54,735 nucleotides of DNA from an uncultured Eubacteriales bacterium (lineage in GTDB: Bacteria > Bacillota > Clostridia > Christensenellales > Aristaeellaceae): contig ONHI01000002.1 of assembly GCA_900317565.1 (NCBI GenBank), positions 1 to 54,735 on the forward strand, given 5' to 3'. The notes under the pieces were generated by a model, which saw only the letters and a program-made list of their open reading frames with translations, did not search any database and was not told the origin of the DNA. Numbering within the stretch: the first letter of the stretch is position 1; each line of letters begins with the position of its first letter. A program made the position numbers and the translations under genes. This document shows positions 53,462 through 54,735 of the stretch, in pieces.

Positions 53462-54112
53462 TCACCTCCCGCGCTTGCGCACATCCTCCTCGATGTCCTC
53501 CTTCCAGGACGCGCTCATGGGTGCGGCGCATTCCCGCATGTGAAGGACTGCTTTTCCGACGACGTCATAGTTCAGCTGCTGGCCGCGGTGATCGTTCTTG
53601 AAGGTGACGGATCTGTCCGCGCCGATGCCGATGTGGGCGGCCGTCTCGACAGCGTCGATGTTAGCCCCGAGGAACAAAAACTCCCAGCCGTACTTCTCCT
53701 TTTCCTTCTGCACCATGGCCTTCACCTCGTCGCTGCTGTAGCAGCGGCTGGCGTTCTCCATGCCGTCCGTGGTGATGACGAAGATGGTGCGTTCCGGGCG
53801 ATCCTCTTCGCGGGCATACTTGTGAACCATGGCGATGTGGTGGATCGCTCCGCCGATAGCGTCGATCAGGGCGGTGCCGCCGCCGACATAGTACTGACGA
53901 TCCGTCAGAGGTTCAATCTTACGCAGGTCGACCCGGTCGTGGATGACCGTGCTGCTGTTGGAAAACAACACCGTGGAGACCAGGGCCTCGCCGTCCGCCT
54001 GCTTCTGACGCTGGATCATGCTGTTGAAGCCGCCGATGGTGTCGGCCTCCAGTCCGGCCATGGAACCACTCTTGTCCAGGATGAAGACCATTTCCGTCAG
54101 ATTCTTTTTCAT
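53462..54112 (-). CDS. Von Willebrand factor A-domain protein
   Basis: 216 aa, essentially a single VWA domain. The MIDAS metal motif is DKSGSMAG (Asp13, Ser15, Ser17), with GGGTALIDAIGGAIHH and the later VITTDGMENASRCYS supplying the other MIDAS residues. No signal peptide, so it is an intracellular protein-interaction module. ATG 54112 has GGGAGG upstream. Coupled to the ADP-ribosylglycohydrolase gene. Confidence 0.9.
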   Translation of the reverse strand: MKKNLTEMVFILDKSGSMAGLEADTIGGFNSMIQRQKQADGEALVSTVLFSNSSTVIHDRVDLRKIEPLTDRQYYVGGGTALIDAIGGAIHHIAMVHKYAREEDRPERTIFVITTDGMENASRCYSSDEVKAMVQKEKEKYGWEFLFLGANIDAVETAAHIGIGADRSVTFKNDHRGQQLNYDVVGKAVLHMRECAAPMSASWKEDIEEDVRKRGR

Positions 54113-54143
54113 TGATAATCCCTCCCGTGTTTTGATGGTACTA

Positions 54144-54578
54144 TCATACACAAAACCGGGAGGGATCCAATGACCAATATCCATCTATCTCCGTGGCGGG
54201 AATATGATGTTGAAACCAGACATCAAGCGGTACGCCTCCGAGATTGAACACACATACCTGTTCCCATGCCTCCGCTATGCTGCGGCCTCCGTAGATTGGA
54301 GCTTGGAGAAGCTCGTCAGCGGTGGCAAAGTCTGCGCCATTATGCACATCACATCCGGTCCCGACCCAGTAGGGTCTTGGATTTGCCTTTGGTTCGCGGC
54401 TCTTCGGATCAGCTGTCCATTGGCTCCATGGGGTGGAAAGTATTGGAGTATAGCCAAGGATACACTCGCCACGATCCTGGTCATCGAGGAACATAAACCA
54501 GGTTTCGTCAATATTGTCCGGGCATTCTGTTAAGCACTTGCGGAACAAATCATAATCCATGTTATGCTTCTCTTCCAT
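54144..54578 (-). CDS. Hypothetical protein, Trp-rich
   Basis: 144 aa. No family recognised. It is rich in Trp, Pro and Asp (TPWSQWTADPKSREP, then RPYWVGTGCDVHNGADF), with no membrane helix or signal. GGGAGG precedes ATG 54578. The start overlaps the end of the M48 gene by 17 nt and the stop is 31 nt from the VWA gene, so it is part of the same transcript. Confidence 0.7.
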   Translation of the reverse strand: MEEKHNMDYDLFRKCLTECPDNIDETWFMFLDDQDRGECILGYTPILSTPWSQWTADPKSREPKANPRPYWVGTGCDVHNGADFATADELLQAPIYGGRSIAEAWEQVCVFNLGGVPLDVWFQHHIPATEIDGYWSLDPSRFCV

Positions 54579-54735
54579 TAGCAGCCTCCCTGATTGCTTT
54601 TATCCGCTGGTACATTCCGGGGTGGTCGTATTCCAGAAATTCTATCAGCGGGTGAGGATTTACGTTGACCAGTTCGTCGCTGCTCAGCTTTTTGAAGGTC
54701 CGGATGAGCGCTTCGCCGTAACCTGTCGAGCAGGA
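54562..54735 (-). CDS. C-terminal end of a probable M48 metallopeptidase
   Basis: The last 57 residues of a gene that enters from the right edge; stop TAA at 54564-54562. The fragment reads GYGEALIRTFKKLSSDELVN, then NPHPLIEFLEYDHPGMYQRI and KAIREAANGREA. The LxxxNPHPL(x)nYDHPxxxxRI pattern is the C-terminal signature of Ste24/HtpX-type M48 zinc peptidases. The catalytic HExxH is outside the window. It overlaps the next gene's start by 17 nt. Confidence 0.72.
   Translation of the reverse strand, partial: SCSTGYGEALIRTFKKLSSDELVNVNPHPLIEFLEYDHPGMYQRIKAIREAANGREA

Overview
The window looks like a chromosomal segment from an uncultured, GC-rich member of the Clostridia (Firmicutes). The gene order infB-rbfA-nrnA-truB-ribF-rpsO-pnp-M16 peptidase, the type III glutamine synthetase, the lysine and NiCo-type riboswitches and the strong GGAGG ribosome binding sites all point that way. 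Promoters with near-consensus TTGACA/TATAAT boxes and 16-18 nt spacers are easy to see. No rRNA, tRNA, CRISPR array, transposase or integrase gene was found.

Layout. 1-10116 is the translation and RNA-decay block (infB to pnp, then an acetyltransferase and an M16 peptidase). It has two oddities: rbfA is frameshifted with an internal loss, and RibF lacks its riboflavin kinase domain. 10153-13506 holds a GT-C-type membrane glycosyltransferase, a 58-aa membrane protein whose start lies in a terminator, an HPr-like protein without the phospho-histidine motif, and a metal (CDF) exporter behind a NiCo-type riboswitch. 13540-20968 is a small glycan-use cluster: a GH43 enzyme diverges from a GH36 alpha-galactosidase, a CE2-like esterase, a sialate O-acetylesterase and a phosphohexomutase. 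20992-29021 carries housekeeping genes (PHP phosphoesterase, cytidylate kinase-like, histidine phosphatase, miaA, glnN, an Ig-like surface protein, tgt, yajC). 29086-31492 is an amino-acid ABC importer under a clear lysine riboswitch, so it is probably a lysine importer. 31875-33554 holds a DUF362 protein and a membrane protein. 33801-41431 is an oppABCDF operon with an 803-aa binding protein and a 583-aa OppC carrying an extra extracytoplasmic domain of about 275 residues. 41418-46420 includes a small membrane protein whose gene contains a hairpin repeat, rpiB, GNAT, Nudix, three little-known genes and rplM-rpsI.

After the rpsI terminator (about 46470) the sequence becomes visibly AT-richer and all genes run on the minus strand to the window end. 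This accessory island holds a tightly overlapping five-gene unit (XRE regulator, HNH nuclease, zinc-ribbon protein, Sir2 deacylase, nitroreductase) and, upstream of it, a second group (M48 peptidase end, unknown protein, VWA protein, ADP-ribosylglycohydrolase, SpoT-like HD hydrolase). The content suggests NAD/ADP-ribose and alarmone chemistry linked to stress or defence. It is the best candidate here for an undescribed system.

Short palindromic intergenic elements of at least three kinds are scattered through the GC-rich part. One separates oppA from oppB and one sits inside a coding sequence.
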